A DNA stretch of 64,000 nucleotides from Schistocephalus solidus (lineage: Eukaryota; Platyhelminthes; Cestoda; Diphyllobothriidea; Diphyllobothriidae): positions 1-64,000 of the forward strand of contig WEDG01011796.1 in assembly GCA_017591395.1 (NCBI GenBank), written 5' to 3'. Position 1 is the stretch's first letter. Every line of letters begins with the position of its first letter. The position numbers were made by a program, and so were the translations under genes. A model generated the notes under the pieces. That model saw only the letters and a program-made list of their open reading frames with translations, was not told where the DNA came from and did no database searches. Of the stretch, positions 47,301 to 61,400 are shown one piece after another.

Positions 47301-50300
47301 CTTGCATTAGAAAATTGTCTCAAATATTAATACTGTCTTTTTTGAAGGTTTTGATAAATACATCAAAAAGGATCTACAATTATGTGCAATCGAATGGAAA
47401 CAGTAAAAATCATAAATTATTCACCAATATATCAAGGAAGATCGGAAACGCATCGTAATTGATCAATTGAAATGCTTAAAAAACAAATTTAATGGAAGAA
47501 ACGTCCTCGTGAAATACACGCAATTACAAAGTTAAGATTTCACTTCTCAATACTATTTAAATTTTATTTTCCATGAACGGCCTTTCAACGTGTAGGCTTG
47601 TGAAGTATTTTATTTCTGTGATGATCTTTTCGGTAAAATTAAGCGCAAATCTGGTTTTCTTAGTCAAATGCATTGTAAACACTGTATAAAAGGAAAAAAG
47701 ACCACCCTGTTTGAATATAAACTTGAAATTTGGGCTCCTTGATAACGACCATACTTTACATTGTCCATAATCTGGAAGACCACTTACACAGAATACACAT
47801 TAAGTGACCATTTTCAAACGTAATTCTTTTTGTGCTGCCTTATTTACTCGTTCTGTTGCAACGATATGCTTTCTGTACTTAAAAAAGTTCAGTTTATTTA
47901 GCTACTCAAATTTTCAATTTTTCGGATGTTGCCACTTTTCTAAAACGATGAGTATTTCTACGCAGAAGTATTAATATTTAAACCACAATAAACATTCTTT
48001 TTAAGAACTTTTGATGTACTACTGTGAAAATCATTATGGCGCAGTGTCAACTAATTTCGCGTAACGCACCTCTTCTTGAAATACGATGAGATTTTAATGA
48101 GCAAGGGCGTCTTCTGTATCTGTATTGGGCACATTTGTGTTTTTACCGGTGGGAAACGTTAGTTTGTTGGAATAGACATCCGGAAATAACCTAAAAAGAT
48201 ATATCAATCACTTTGACAGCCAACAAGCTTTTGCAAGGATACCAGTAGGTAGAGTACGCAAGGAAAATTCTGTAACGTTTCGGTCCATTTCACACGTTTT
48301 CTACCTGGCTGAGTTTTAGGTTCCTAATAGTAGTGGTATAAAAATCGGTTTTATTTCTTAGGCAAGGTCGACTAACGCAGCAGCCTTTTGTTTTATTGAA
48401 TTGAGTTTATAGTTACAGTGTTGCCGAAATTTACGAAAGATCGATAATCACTCGCAAAACTGGCATCCGCGCATGTACCAAAGCTTTGAAATATTAATGA
48501 GCAACCGAAGGTGAATTCAAATCTTGAAGGAGATGTGAAAAGTAAAATTATTCCGTTGAGAAGTACTAACTTTTCGAAAAAGTGGTATGTCCTGAAAACG
48601 TGAAAAACCCCCGTAACTTTGATGAATAAATTTAATTAAAATTGTCAGGTGATAGCACAAGCATACAATTCTGTGGATATTAGGAGCATTATTCTTGCGT
48701 TAAATTTATGTATAGATATTTCTTGTATTGCATTACAATTAGTTTCAGGTAGGGCTTGAAATACTACTGAATAATTCACAATTATCATAGTTCTCGCTCG
48801 ATTGGCAATAAATTTGTATATTGCAGTTGGTAATGAAGTTGGCAAGTTAAAGTTGAAGTTCTATGTGTTTATAAATCCTTAAAGTAAGACAGTACTTTAA
48901 AGCGTTTAGCGAAAAAGTGAGCTTTGGATATTCTTTATCATGGAATTGACCGTTTTTATATTCACAAAGATATAAAATTTCATCGAAAAGAAAAATGAAA
49001 GTCCACAAAAAGGTGACAATTAACGTGTTTTAATAAGTTAATCGTTTTAAAATTACATTATTTATATACCTCCATGATGAATATGTACGGTCTTTATCTC
49101 TTTTCAAGACTAAGTCAAGGTAAAAACGTAGAAATTTATTCGTTTTTGTCCTCTCCCAGAAACTAAGTGATACATTTTCTACTGAAAAAGAAAGAGCTTA
49201 CTTGTTGCTTTATATTGGAGCATTTTTTTTTCTATTAGTTTATTGAAATAACCCGTTCTAAGAAGGCTAATAAACAACAGACTACTAAAATATATATTAA
49301 AGTTAGCAAAAACTGCTAATCATCTGTTCATCACGTTTCTGATTTCAAAATAAGCAGACACTATGTTATACAAATGTATCATATCACATACTTCCAATTT
49401 AATATAGACGATTAAATAGTCCATCTCCCTTATTACGTCAACATACTTTGTTAAAGGTCTTTATTCTCACTGCTGCAAAACAAAAATACTGGTAAACAAG
49501 TTATTTTCTGAGTTTTATGTCAGAAATGCCAGCAATTTGCATTAAGTAATTTTTAAAAATGAATTAATTCCTTGTATCTGGAAAACAGAACGATTCCTTA
49601 CACTTGCTCTTCTTTGATTTTCATTGAATTAAGATAATAAGTTCCAATAACAGAAAAAGTACTGCTTTTATCCTGTGATAGAAACTCGCAAAGGAAATTT
49701 TGTGGATTTCCGGCAACGGCCAATTTCACCCTAATTCTGCCTGTTTTTCTTCAATAAAGTGAACGGAAAATACAGTTTTCTTTTAGCGACATAGATCTTT
49801 AATATATTCACCAAATCAAAAAATAAGAAAAATGTACGCTCATCTAATTTTTTATATTTCTATCACGATATAGCATGAGGTAGGTCATCTACTATAAATA
49901 ACGAATCATCCAGACTGCAAGTTACAAAACTGGTTGCATGACCTTCAGGTTTTTGCGGTAGCCTGCGAAAGTGAAAAAAAACTGAAGCCCATAGTGTATT
50001 ATGATGCAGAAAACATGATTTCATATTATACACAAGAAGGCAATCAAGAAAATGTGAGTAAATAGAAAATACTTAAGTCTAATATTTTCGATGTTTTTAT
50101 GCACATGTCAGACTATTCCGTATTTCCATCTATTTTTACAGTTCCCACTAGTACAAATTACACGAAAAGTGTATTTCTCTGATGCTAACCATGCATTCGT
50201 AGTTTATAGTCCACAGATATTATATTTTGTACCAAAGAGAAGGGAGCAGTCTTAAAGTCTAACATATTCTAAATGTTGTTATTAAGTCTTATTGCGGAAC

Positions 50301-52171
50301 GAAATCTCTCGTTCTTTTCTAAACAAAAAGTCATACAGAAGAGCTGGGCACAGTGCAATAAAGTTTTACATTAAAAGGACATTGCATCAATGTCATCATG
50401 CAATCGAAGAGCTTCCATGATACCTTTCTCACATGCTAGCCAGAAATACGTAACGCTATGAAAACTTTTACATGTCAGTGGGAACCTAACAGGAAGATAT
50501 GAAAAGCTGCTAGCTTCCTTTAGTTTCTTATTAAATGTTTTTAATTTTATTGAAAAATGATAACCTCTTGTGCTTCCAAATGGTGATTTATTTTTGCTAG
50601 CACCTCCTTGTCTCAGAGGAGAGATTTTATATCACCAAAATACGTTTAAATTTCGGGTTTTCACTTTGCACAAAATTTTAAACCTTTTTTAAAATCTTAT
50701 ACAGCTAAACGCACTCCTTTGCCACGTATTGTTTTAAAATAATTTTATTTGTGACTAAATTTGATTTTTTCGTTTATTTGCATGAAATCTATATTTCCAC
50801 GGACAAATTTTTATATATTTTGATTTATTTTTCCTCACAACGAATGTTTGCCGAATAAACAGCCATGGCTCACCGTGAGCATACTCCACGTTAGAGATTA
50901 ATTTCTGAGGACATTTAAAACAGCAATTTCTAAACTGGAGTACCTAACAGAAAGCACTTAGAGAACGCTGTGGGATCAATTTATTGGCTGAATACCTCGA
51001 CACTGGGTTAAACAGCGGCAGAACGCCGAAAAAATAGGTTTCTAAGCTTTAAGCTAGTACCTGTGCTGTCAATATGGTTCCAAATGTAACTTAAAAAAAC
51101 CTTATCAGGTTTGCTTTGAAATTACTCCGTTATTTAAAAAAAGAGATTCAGTCTGTCAATCGAAGGAGCCAAAGGCGGATGTGTCCATTTTAGCGTTTAA
51201 AGCTAGATCAACCAACTGTTTGCTATCCTCTTGGGTAATCCGAGACAGCCAGATATGTGCCCGATACAGTGTGTAGGAAATGACTAAGAGAGCTAAAAAT
51301 ACACATTAAATTGCCTATGAGAAGTCCACACACAGGAAGTTTATAAATTATAAGAGATAATAAGGAATGAACCCTATAACTAAACTGGGTATTTTCAGAT
51401 GCAGGACGATTTATTTATACGAGCGGCGAGAAGGAGGATATGGAAGGGGTTGAATTCAACTAAGATGACCATTGCAAAGTTTTTATAGCGAAATTGGCTA
51501 TCATTAAGATAAGCCCATTAGAAGGTCTATTAGACGATTATGTTAATTACACCAAATAACTACCTAGGGCCTTCTAATATTAATCGCTGTGCATGTGTGA
51601 AATTCACCCTCAGAAAATGAACACATCGTTTAAATCAGTGCCAAGCAGGACCGGTGGGAGCTAGCGTCAGAAAATTCCTGACGTATATTTTATCTCCTCA
51701 GTGAATTTAAAGACGCAATTTCAAATAGTGATTGTATTTCCCTGACGCCGTATTTGTCTTCTTTGAAAACGGTCACCTCCATTTATTAGTTCATAATAAA
51801 GAAGTAATGCCAGTTACCCCAAACATACCATTTCTCTTTAATGGCTTATTTTACGGGCACGAGTGGCGTTAGCATGGACCCATACCTTGTACAATATATC
51901 AATAAGGAATGTTGACAACAGTTAAAATGACCTTCAATGTTCTTCGAGTTAATTTGTACGTACGTAATATAAATGGTTACTTCGGGGGAACAGGTCAAGT
52001 GATTAACCTGCACACGTTGCTCAAAGCATGCAATTAAATGCATTGGTGCATAAACCGTAAACTGTCGATAGAAACAGTTCGAATCTGCTAGTGTGTGTTC
52101 GACTAGACGACATGATGCTACAATTAGGTCCACTGAAAGTAGTAATACACATAAATCAAATTAAAGTTTCC
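41346..52171. other. Long AT-rich stretch, nothing identified
   Basis: About 10.8 kb of AT-rich sequence. Open frames are short and sparse. I looked on the minus strand for Venus-flytrap exons of the receptor and recognised none in the translated frames of 60 codons or more; shorter exons could be missed. Confidence 0.5.
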
Positions 52172-52364
52172 TTTGACCCACTTGTGAAAAACTTGGCAGC
52201 CTTGATGGGATTTGAACCCACGCCAGCAAGAGGAGGGTTTTAGTTCAACCAACGCTCCAGCCAACTGATCTACGAGGCCCCACCAGCTGTATTAAATCCT
52301 TCCCCTTCCTGGTGTGGGTTTGAATCCTACCAAGGCCGCCGAGTTTTTCACAAGTGCGTCAAAC
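52172..52364 (-). repeat. tRNA-like foldback element, copy 2
   Basis: Outer arms 52172-52227 and 52308-52364 are inverted copies over about 56 bases, including CACTTGTGAAAAACTTGGC against its mirror and a B-box in each arm (GGGTTCAAATCCC and GGGTTTGAATCC). Between them the minus strand carries the A-box region TAGATCAGTTGGCTGGAGC. The same head appears at 6694-6919. The anticodon stem is not tRNA-like, so this is a repeat derived from a tRNA promoter, not a tRNA gene. Confidence 0.82.
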
Positions 52365-53000
52365 GAATTATTAAAATCTGCCAAAATGCTCTACAAAGTA
52401 AATTTGCCAAGTTCACGTTTCTGCATTAAACACGAAATTTCATTTTATATTTGACAAATGCAACTAGCAATATTTACTAACAGAAAAAGTTAAAGGCAAA
52501 CTAGACAATTGCAGGAATTTTTGCGAAACCAATTTTCCTTTAAAAATATAGTCTAAGAGAAGCCCAACTATGGAATTTGCTTTGAAAAAATATGTTTCTT
52601 GATTAATCTACCCTTTGCTACTCAAAACAGAGACAAAACCAAGCATTTCTAGAATAACGCTTTCCCCGTAAATGCTGGACTTTTTCTCAATCAGCTTAAG
52701 TACTCTTTCTTAAATTGAAAAAAAGAAGTTTCCAATGCAGACCAGTTGTGCCAGTCCCTTAATGGGACTTGGGGATTTTGCGCCAATTACATTTGTATTA
52801 AAAATACAGAAAAATAACTATTAACACCCTTATTGGGTTATCATAACACATGAAAATCCTCCTATCTCTACCCGTAACACAAAAACAAACAGATGAATTG
52901 AAGCAAAACAAACGTTATCTTATCCAGTTTTAAAACTAGATAAAGCTTAACAAACATGCAAAAGTGCAGTCAACGTGTGAGCTACATATCATAATCTAAA
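52365..53000. other. AT-rich sequence, nothing identified
   Basis: No gene, RNA or repeat structure recognised. Confidence 0.5.
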
Positions 53001-54104
53001 AAAAGAATGCGGGATCATTGTCGAAATTCGATTTATCGTGTGTTGCAGGTTCTCAATCCAGCCCTTCACAGATATCAACTGCAGATATCCGCACGAGCAC
53101 AAACACACACACACACAAGAGACAGACACACGATGGTTTGAGCGCTACGAGCCACAGCCTTCATCGTGTGGCCAGCAAATTGCGCGAAGCAGTCACCTAC
53201 GCGCGAGTTATTTTATAGGGGAAGTAAATCAGCGCAAATCTATCACACTCGTTCCTTCCTCACAATGTTGAGTCGCCCGGTGGCAAGCCGGAGCCCACAG
53301 TGGCTGGGGAAGCTGAACAGTTCGTACACGCGTGCTAAACACATGCAATAGTTCCTACATCATGGACCTAGCTACTATAAGGCCACCTTGGAGGTCTTGT
53401 CAGTGAGAGTGGGGAAGAGGCCGCACAAAAAGTCACCACTACAGCCTAACAGTCAACTCTGAGACAAACCCAGTTATGTCATTTGTTTCCAACCACCCAA
53501 CTTTAGACGGATCCTTCAAACGTGGAAGTTTTGTAAGGCTTCCAAATGGACGGCCAGAGGGTGATCTCACGCACTTTTCTTTACTTTACACCCGGCGAAT
53601 GCCCTTATCTGTCAGATTGAGCACATCGGCCCATCCACATGCGCTCTACAGGTGTTCGTCATCAATTCCTGGACAAGGCTATACGGAATACTATCCTTCA
53701 CACGTACATGAGATCTGCTATTGGCAAGGTAGATCGCAAGTTTGACGCACGGATTATGGATGAAGTGTTGCAAAAATATGTCGTATACGTCCATGTTGTG
53801 GGCTAGACTCGTGTAGTGCACGACGTGTGTGCAACTAAAACGAGGAGATACGCTAATTGGGTATGGGCAATGATGATAATGGTCCAGGACACTTAGCCCT
53901 AGCTCGCCGATACCAGTTTGGCGGATTCACGGGAGACCGATGAGGCCTGGGCAGGATGTGGTATTGGGATCGAAATGGGAACCAATGCAAAAGTGTCCTC
54001 ACTCGTCTTGCTAGTGTTGCCGATAATAATTGTGTGTGAGAAAAGGGGAGAGAAAGTTTGGTCAGGCTGGTATGAAGGTGTCCAACGAGGCCGATTTGCA
54101 AGTG
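53001..54104. repeat. GC-rich mosaic of repeat-like segments
   Basis: Contains a short (CA)n at about 53105-53120 and several overlapping plus-strand open frames (53018-53351, 53476-53745, 53918-54136) without recognisable domains. The abrupt change from AT-rich flanks and the element-derived neighbours suggest nested transposable-element fragments. The family is not identified. Confidence 0.4.
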
Positions 54105-54265
54105 AAGTATCTATTATAAATGTAGCCCTACTCTAAACACTACAGTTAACACGATTTAAACCTTAACCCAAAATTTAATTATGACCCTATCTGGAAATCT
54201 GAACTTATCACGAAGCGTAAATCTAACCTTTACCTTCAACTTAATCTTGAACATAATTCCCTTTG
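54105..54265. repeat. Degenerate telomere-like repeat tract 1
   Basis: An irregular series of CCTAA/CCTTAACCC-like words (for example TAAACCTTAACCC). It shares a block (GTAGCCCTA, CTACAGTTA, CACGA, ACCC) with the tract at 62930-63125. Confidence 0.5.
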
Positions 54266-54429
54266 AATTAAGCGCAAAAAGCGTGTATTGTGAATGGTTT
54301 ATTTTCTCATGTTCTGCTGAGGCTGCCATACAAGGTATCTGCACCCTCATTTTTAATTTGAAAGTGCATACGTAAGTCTTTTATGTTTCCTGTAAACAAC
54401 CGTCTTTTCGTATTGCCCGTGGGCATCCA

Positions 54430-55125
54430 CAGTGAGATCATTGTAACGTAATTTAATGGGCAGGCGATTTTGTTACATCCCCACAAGCTGCCCGCTCCAT
54501 CGCTGTTATATGTTCTTAAAATCGTGTGGACGCCGCTTCTTTTCACGAGTTAAATGCTGGAGCACCATTTTTGTCACTTCCTTAAAGTATTCATCGGAGG
54601 GAACTGAGTGATGTTCATAACTGTCCTGCGGGTAGAGTCCTCGGGGAAAAATATGTCGCGAAGTATGTTGGATAATCTTCCGTTGTTTCGGCAGTCAACA
54701 TCGATCTCCCGTTGCTCCTCGTGGTAAACGTTCATCGCCAGTCATGAGTGTGAAGTGAGTTTGCAACTCCGGTCCGACCCATTTTTCACAGTGTTTGCTT
54801 GATTTGCCGTTCCGCTGGCAGAAAGGCTCTCCCTTATTCTGCATCTCTGTCGTCCTATCATTCGTGAGAGTCCTTACTTAAACCTGAAGTTCGATACGAT
54901 TCTCCAGAGTTCATCGTGACTCACTGTGTCTAAGACCTTCGCCAGATCTAGGAAGGCGGTATGGAAGCTGAGCCTCATCCCTAAACACTTTCATGCAATG
55001 CACTGTTGTTCCTTCCCAATCACTTTAATAAAGTGGGTAGATTTGCTGCTTTTTATACGCCCTGGCATTCTGTTTTTGTCAGGGTGTCCAGCAACTGTGC
55101 GCAGCACAGCAGCTACCCCTGATTA
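54430..55125 (-). mobile_element. RTE-like LINE reverse-transcriptase fragment, decayed
   Basis: On the minus strand at about 54961-54899, TAFLDLAKVLDTVSHDELW is a clear reverse-transcriptase motif A, with the catalytic aspartate kept in FLDLAK. It is preceded by KVIGKEQQC, comparable to the 'LQEKCREQ' block of RTE-type elements. Downstream, EIDVDCRNNGRLSNI (around 54710-54665) resembles the 'YRtdGrLfNlrr' block. Stops and frameshifts break the frame throughout. Motif C was not found. The boundaries are approximate. Confidence 0.65.
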
Positions 55126-55264
55126 ACCACTTTTGGCGAAACCAGACGCAAACTCTCAACGTGTGTGCCTTTTCACCCTGTTGTTCCAGAACATACTACA
55201 GTTTGATCCTCTGCAGAGATGAAGTTAAATGCGTGCCCCAAAGAGATGGTTAAGCAATGGTAAC

Positions 55265-55400
55265 GTTTTCGCGAATTGGTGACGCTCACTTGCGCAACAT
55301 CTACCGCATTCTCTCCTACTTCTTCCACCTTCCTTCTTAGTCCACACAGTGCAAAAAAGATCTGGGGTAGGCACGGAGGTCACATACCTACACAAGATAA
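55265..55400. mobile_element. Small fragment of the 1.1-kb inverted-repeat element family
   Basis: ACTTGCGCAACATCTACCGC followed by ATTCTCTCC aligns with ACTTGCGCTGCATCTCCCGC followed by ACTCTCTCC at about 12600-12630. No terminal inverted repeats nearby. Confidence 0.5.
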
Positions 55401-58400
55401 TTGGACGAGGCAAAGCAAACTGCGCGGATTATAATAAGATGACAATCTGTACTGTAAGTGTATAAGCGTCAAATCAAATAATCAAAATTTTGTTAAAGTT
55501 GGCGCTGTACAAATTTCAAGCATCATGACCAACAATTAAAGGTGATGGTTATGATTAGTGTGGTGATAATAATGATGATCAAATACTGATGAGAATATCG
55601 AGGAAGAGGATGGGAAATAAACAACGGTGAAATAGGTAAATAGACATATACAAGAAGTAGACTTGGCTGTAAAAAAACCGACCCGAACGAATAAGAATAA
55701 CCGCTACTGGGACTTGAAGTGGCATACCGAAAAGGCAACTGAATGATTGCAAGAAAAGCGACGCCCCTAACAGAAGCCATATGGCATGTCCAACGCCATG
55801 GGGAAATATGGAACAGAACAAAACGCGCACAGAATACGTGCAACACCGAATTCAGGATCTCAGAGGTTCAGATTCAGTTCACCCGACTGAAAAGCACTTA
55901 AAACCAGATCAATAATGTAAAGGTAATCCTACTGGCTGTCTTCACTTTTCCTATTGTCGGGCAGCTTGGAACAAGTTTTCTTCAGGCGATTTGACTAAGA
56001 AGGAGCACTAGAATTGGTACTTCTTCAGTGCATGTTTAATCTCCCTTGTAATCATTTTGATGCTCATTGTCGATCATCCGAATAACAGGTCGCATTTTAC
56101 AAGCACACGTGATTTACCCTGCCGTTGTCATCCTCACCATTAACCCTTTGCTTCTATTTCGTCTCAACACGATGAGCATCAAGTGGTTCGTTTGTTTCAC
56201 ATGACAGACTGACGCAACACGTACAAGCAAATACGTACATGCATATATTAGTGACGCTCACGAAAGAGACGCGGGTAGATTGCTGCAGCACTCTTCATTA
56301 GAACTCTGATCATACCTGGCACACAGTGGGTTATGAGCAACCCGGGTGGTTACTATAGGAAATCTATCAACCAGAAGGGTCGCACTTCACTCGAGCAAAT
56401 TTCACCTGTTCCCCGTCACTTCAGGTCGGGCATCTACTCGTAAGCGTGTGGTTATACACTTGAAAGTTCTCTGTTGGCATGATAAAAGCTTTGACTTTAG
56501 ATATATACATAATTATATTTAGAATAATATGGCAGGAATGGTAAGGGAGACTGGAAAAGTCATTGCTGACATACTAGTTGCCATCAGCCAGCCATAACTT
56601 AACCCAGGTATATGAAACCCTGATGCTCAAACCTGAGAACTGTTGGTAAGTAGTCCAAAACCCTTATCGCTGAGCCACGGCATCATTGTTCTCTCGGCTT
56701 CGATGGAGCATATTAACAATGGTAGACTAGTACGTAGCGACGGTTTACGAAATTCACTCATTACGTGGTGCTTTATGGGCAAAGCAAGTATAAGAAACAT
56801 TAAATGGAAACTGAACAAATGTATCCTCTAAACGATCGGTGGGTACTAATTTATCATTTCTGATATGCCGAACAAGTCTAGTTTCGTTAGTTGATAAATA
56901 ACCAGAAGAAAAATTAGTACACCCCACAAAATATGCCTTTTGGTGCACGCTTTCCCCACACAATTCTAAAAGTTTGCAATTGTTTTGGAAACGATGTTAT
57001 CTACTTTTATGGATTCCGTTGCACTGTCTTCATCGCATTGCTCCATAATTTCTTTAAACACATAAGTTCCGATTTTGATTGAGATTTCTGTCTCCTCAAG
57101 CAGATGAAAAATATGCGTGAACATTTGTTCTCAGAGCTTGCTGTTAGAGCTGACTATTTGAAAACTATGATAGGCTGGAGTTCAAGCAGCTAGTTTCTAT
57201 GCCGTCGTCATTGGACTACATGATGCCCACACTTCTCTGTCTGTTTATTTTCCGACGAAAGGCAATAAAATTAACCTTAGCCTTCAGCAATCGAAGTCCT
57301 GATTTCTCATTCAAAAAGAAAAATTTGTAACGATATAAAACCTTCCTGGAATATATATATATATATATATATATAACTAACGCCATGCACTCTGTGTTCT
57401 AAAATTATTGGGCGTATTTCTAACTACAGGGGTAAACACACGCATAAATTAAGAACACGTTATTCTCAGCCAAACGTATTTTTTAGAAAATAGAATTGTG
57501 AATTTGCAGTGGGGCTATTAAGATAGAATTTTACTGAAAGACAAACCTCTTATGTTTTAAAACCTTTGACTAGTTTTTACACTTATCATGAACAAAAGTG
57601 CTGTCTTGATCCTTAAGCATATTTTGCCCTGTTTCCAAACAGTGAACAGTGAACGTTTTTGTTTTAAAACTGTGTTTTATTTTCAGGAACCTTGTTCAAA
57701 TTGGCGATTTTCGAACCAGGTGATTCCATTGCTAAATCTTATCAACTTATAAAATTAGCAACAGCGAGACCGTCAATCTACCTACATTCCTTAGAGGACA
57801 AAAGGCAAATGAAAACCTGTTGTTTTGTTATGATCAGTACGGTCTCACGCTAAATGCAGTTCTATTAGGTGACGAAAAATGAAATCACACGAATAACTGT
57901 TATATGTTTTGAAAAAGAACGAATTTATCCCTTATTCTACATTATTAACTGACTAGATACTAAGTGAAGAAGTAATTAGGATTATTTACCACACTGAGTT
58001 CAAATAGAAGACTGAATATAACGTAATGCTTACCGTACTCCGTGAGTGAGCTGATTTGCAGATTCTGTAGACGAGTCCGTTTCAGCTACTGTTGTTAAGC
58101 ATAAATGGCATAGCCTATTTCACCTAGTTTAACGTTTTTTAAATGCTCCTCCGTTGCTTATTATAATATCGTAGACTATGCGCTATTAACTACCGGTTTT
58201 TCATTTGCTGCCTCTGCCCAAATCTCATCTGGTTACCAGGTATAGGATGCACCCCGTTTTTTTCCTGCTTTTATTGCGGCGTGAACAGGGCTGGTTAAAC
58301 CGTTTGATCTCATTATTATTTTTAGCATACAAAAATATGAATCTTTTGTCGGAAGCATGAATTGCGTTTGCCCATAATCTAACAATGCTGTTTTAAAGTG

Positions 58401-61400
58401 ACAGGTGCAAGGAGAGCGGAAGAGGCCGTATGGGCGCTACCGTGGGGAGAAACACCCGCACGCGAAAAAAACGAGAACGGTGGTAGTAGGCAGGCTATTG
58501 GAAAAGGGCGACTTTGATACAAGAGGCGTGTACGCTACGCCCAAGTAATTGAATCAAGTTATGTTTAATTTAAATTCCCCAAAGAAGCTCTGTGCAAGTC
58601 TTTTACTTGTGAACAGGTGCTTGGAAAAACCTTAAACCTTCACTGCGTAGGTAAAAGTTTACTGCATCGATTGTCATAAAAAAGGCTTGAACTGTTGGGT
58701 GTTGTCATTCAAGATGTATGACTACATGAAAAGAACATTGCGCTTAAATATAAATCAACCAAAGGAGCTTGGAATCCGCATAATGCATTACCTGGTCAGT
58801 ACACATAAAGCCATGGTAACAACTTCCTGGTGCAGAGCAGATTGTTGGGCGCGCACAGATCTTTTTTAAATATAACTATCTATCCTGGACCTTGAACCTT
58901 AGATTATTAAGCACGCTGCAAATGAACTGCAATTCCATAGATGGCAGGAATAAAGGATTCCCGGTACTTTGGCTATTAGTTGTTAACATTGTGGTTGCAA
59001 GCAACCATGCAACGTTAGCCATCATTAGAAATAACCCCTAACATAGATCAGGGTACCAATGAGAATCTGAAAAAGTTTTACACAAAGCGGAATTTGATGT
59101 TATTTTTAACGGATAAACATGGTATAACTTGACAGATAATTTTGTTATTCACCTGCACTTAAAAAAATATCTTCGTGTCCCGGCTATAATGCTTCGATTG
59201 ATTTTACATACTCGCATAACTGAAATCATTTTTTTATATGAAATGCAAAAAAGAACCTTTCAAAATGTTCATTTGCAGAATACCTTCTTACTTGTTTTCC
59301 CTACCCAAAGACCAGGAAAAATTCGTCTTGAGAAGTTAACATATAACTTGTTATTAGGCAAAATGGTGTTTTTTCACATGAGATTTTCTTTTTAAAGGTC
59401 CGCTATCTTATTTTAACAAACAACACAATCTCACGGAACCATAAAAAGGACATTTATCAGATCACAGTTCATCGTCTTTCACCAGCTTTCGGTGACCAGA
59501 TGAAAGTCGGCCACCTGTATGAGACAGAAAGCGTATAAAAAGTCTCAAAGTCGCGAAAAAAAGGCAGCAGTGGCTCTACACAGAAATTAAAAACGTTTTT
59601 TTTTGCACAAAACTGATTCAAAAAGATCACGTAAGTAGGCCGTTTCTGCAAAAGGATTTGAGCAGTACGCCAACATCAGAAATCAGCTGAAAATCATGAC
59701 AAACGAGACTGCTGGACATTTTCTGCAAGTTGTTCAGATAAGGCAAAAATAATGGCCTGCGCTAGGAGACAATATATCCCTGTGAAATGATTTCCTTTTT
59801 TCTAGTACTTCGCACTACATTTGTTTAATCCCGTTCAGGTTATCTTTAAAATTATAAAATACAGAGTAAAACTAGGGTTTTGAGTTTTTCCGCATGTTAA
59901 AGTGCCTTCATTAATTCCTGTTTTAGCTGTTAAGCAAGTGAATCATGTCCCTGGTAAATGTTAGCCATAAGCCAGAGATACTGCAATTAGCGTGTCTTAC
60001 GTATCTGCTGACAGCACTAAATGCTATACCAAACCGGGGTTTCAAATCCGAGGTTATTGAATGAGCAACCAATAGTAACCGTGTCTGGTTTGCTATCCGA
60101 AGGACGTTATGCCATGATTTATAGACTTTTAAGCACATTACTCTCTCGGGTAAAGTAAATAAAATATTTTTTGGAGCATGAAGTCCATATGCAGCACGCC
60201 AGATATGCTGTTACACCAAAGAATGAATTTGATTTTCGCTGTATTGCTCCTCTGACATCAATTAAAAACTAAGGAACATTTTTTTGGATTGCTAATTTTT
60301 TGAGGAATCAAACCCACGTACACTTTAGCTGAATAGAGAAGATCATTTTATTCGTGAGTATTTGCGAAGGTGCTCAAACGCAACTAATTAAATTTGGAAG
60401 GTTCATATTCCGGCAACGCTGGTACATAAAAAGTATAACATCTCGGACAAAACAAGCTTTTAATTCCAGTTCACTGAATTAAGCTTGCACTTTGTGAGTG
60501 ATAATTAAAACTGAAATGCGAAAGGGAATTTGGAGGAACGGATTTCAGCTTTCACGGGTCGAACAACTTTGATGCGGAAAACATAAACAATGAAACAAGA
60601 CCCCGATTCTCGTCACCTGAATTTGAAGGCATGCTAATCTATGATTCTTCGAGTCAGGGCACAAGAACAGATTATTCGAAACCAAATTACTTTGTTTGAG
60701 GAACTAAAACGTAGAACAGCAGAATTGTTTCAAAATAAATGCATTTTTTATTGCTTCCTTTGCCGTTTAAAATGTGGTCAAACTATAACGAACGCCTGGA
60801 TAGATATTATCACAGTTTTGGTTGCTGGTAATTGCAGTAAGGTTGACAAGCAGTAAAATACACGGGCATAAATCATATTAAATACGCTTTGTTGGTAATT
60901 AGTGATAATTAACAGAAGAAATGAAACTCTAAGTTAAACTCTACACTTTTAGGTTCCAAAAGACAAAGTTATGCTGCATTTGTAAAATATAAGTACGTGT
61001 TTAGTTTGTTTGCATTTATCCTAAATACGCGGCCGACTAAGATTCATTAGTTTTAGGGCTGTGGTCTTCGTTATTTCCCAAAGTCATGTTCAACTGAAAA
61101 ACTATCTTTAGATATCGCACTTATAAATGTCTTGCTCACGTTATATGCCAGTTTGAGAGCACTAAGGCATCCAACGCACGCATTATTTAACGTACAACAA
61201 GGAACCTCAAACTAGGCCCATTTAATCTGCATAATCTCATATAGACACTACCTAGTACAAAGCAAATATAGTTAAACAAATGTTTTTATTAAGGATCTCT
61301 AAAAATGTCTTAAAAATGTTCCAAAGACAAATAAAGCAAAATATCCTCAAAGCAGTTGAGGCGTTATCTACAAGAAGAACGTGTGTAATATGAAAGCAGG

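Noticed and set aside
52197..52284. A second tRNA gene on the minus strand
   Set aside because: Same repeat family with an unpaired anticodon arm; treated as a tRNA-derived element.
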